This document shows positions 37,881 to 37,902 of a DNA stretch of 37,902 bases, one piece after another (the first letter of the stretch is position 1; every line of letters starts with the position of its first letter). The position numbers and the translations under genes are program-made. The notes below the pieces were generated by a model that was given only the letters and a program-made list of their open reading frames with translations, was not told the origin of the DNA and did not search any database. The stretch is from an uncultured Oscillospiraceae bacterium (GTDB lineage Bacteria > Bacillota > Clostridia > Oscillospirales > Oscillospiraceae), in NCBI GenBank assembly GCA_910588635.1, contig CAJUPW010000027.1:1-37902 (forward strand), read 5' to 3'.

Positions 37881-37902
37881 GTACAAAGCGGCGCGGCCAT
37901 TC

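Overview
The window looks like the chromosome of an anaerobic, spore-forming, GC-rich Firmicute, most likely class Clostridia, family Oscillospiraceae (Flavonifractor / Lawsonibacter / Pseudoflavonifractor type). This is an inference from gene content: desulfoferrodoxin and small ferredoxins, CotF-type coat proteins, a SleL/YaaH-type cortex-lytic enzyme, a T-box leader, and strong AGGAGG ribosome binding sites on GC-rich genes. I see no prophage, insertion sequence or CRISPR array; this is mostly core chromosome with a few lineage-specific genes.

Region by region. 1-100 is the 3' part of tRNA-Pro(GGG) and its terminator. 229-3136 is a four-gene redox/sulfur operon: 2[4Fe-4S] ferredoxin, membrane Fe-S protein, single-domain rhodanese, and a CoA-disulfide/polysulfide reductase fused to rhodanese. 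It converges on a Crp/Fnr regulator (3189-3848), which is preceded by a superoxide reductase gene (3922-4296). 4653-7014 holds a small coiled-coil protein, tsf and rpsB. 7229-8285 carries an unknown protein and two small CotF-like coat proteins. 8338-11455 has a RodA/FtsW-type glycosyltransferase divergent from tsaE-tsaB-upp. 11497-13231 is an Lsa-type ABC-F ribosome protection gene behind a short leader peptide and an intrinsic terminator, the layout of ribosome-mediated attenuation. 13264-16677 (minus strand) encodes a coiled-coil protein, a YbaK-like deacylase, a FlK-like thioesterase, a LysM-GH18 spore enzyme and an amidase. A DUF4349 lipoprotein follows on the plus strand.

17970-18900 is a tRNA cluster (Gly, Arg, His, Gln, Lys) that includes a broken tRNA interrupted by GC-rich palindromes. 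18945-21785 (minus) is DUF1934-argS-Nudix. 22027-22440 is an unknown protein behind a near-consensus promoter. 22543-23713 is an ECF sigma factor with its membrane anti-sigma partner. 23847-27153 is a trpXYZ-type ABC transporter under a T-box leader whose specifier reads UGG (Trp). 27225-28580 has an atypical phosphoribosyltransferase and a six-helix membrane protein. 28643-33724 (minus) is the str operon ybxF-rpsL-rpsG-fusA-tuf, with a long structured rpsL-rpsG gap. 33897-37880 has a monocluster ferredoxin, a CorC-like CBS protein, a CLC antiporter of the probable fluoride type, a glyoxalase-fold protein and a membrane acyltransferase.

The most distinctive pieces are (i) the ferredoxin/rhodanese/CoADR operon with a GTGAT-N3-ATCAC palindrome centred about 41 bases before its predicted start, beside a Crp-type regulator whose recognition helix keeps the residues that read GTGA; (ii) the ABC-F attenuator; (iii) the Trp T-box on a transporter operon; (iv) a Cys/Gly-rich microORF in the superoxide reductase leader; and (v) the palindrome-interrupted tRNA.
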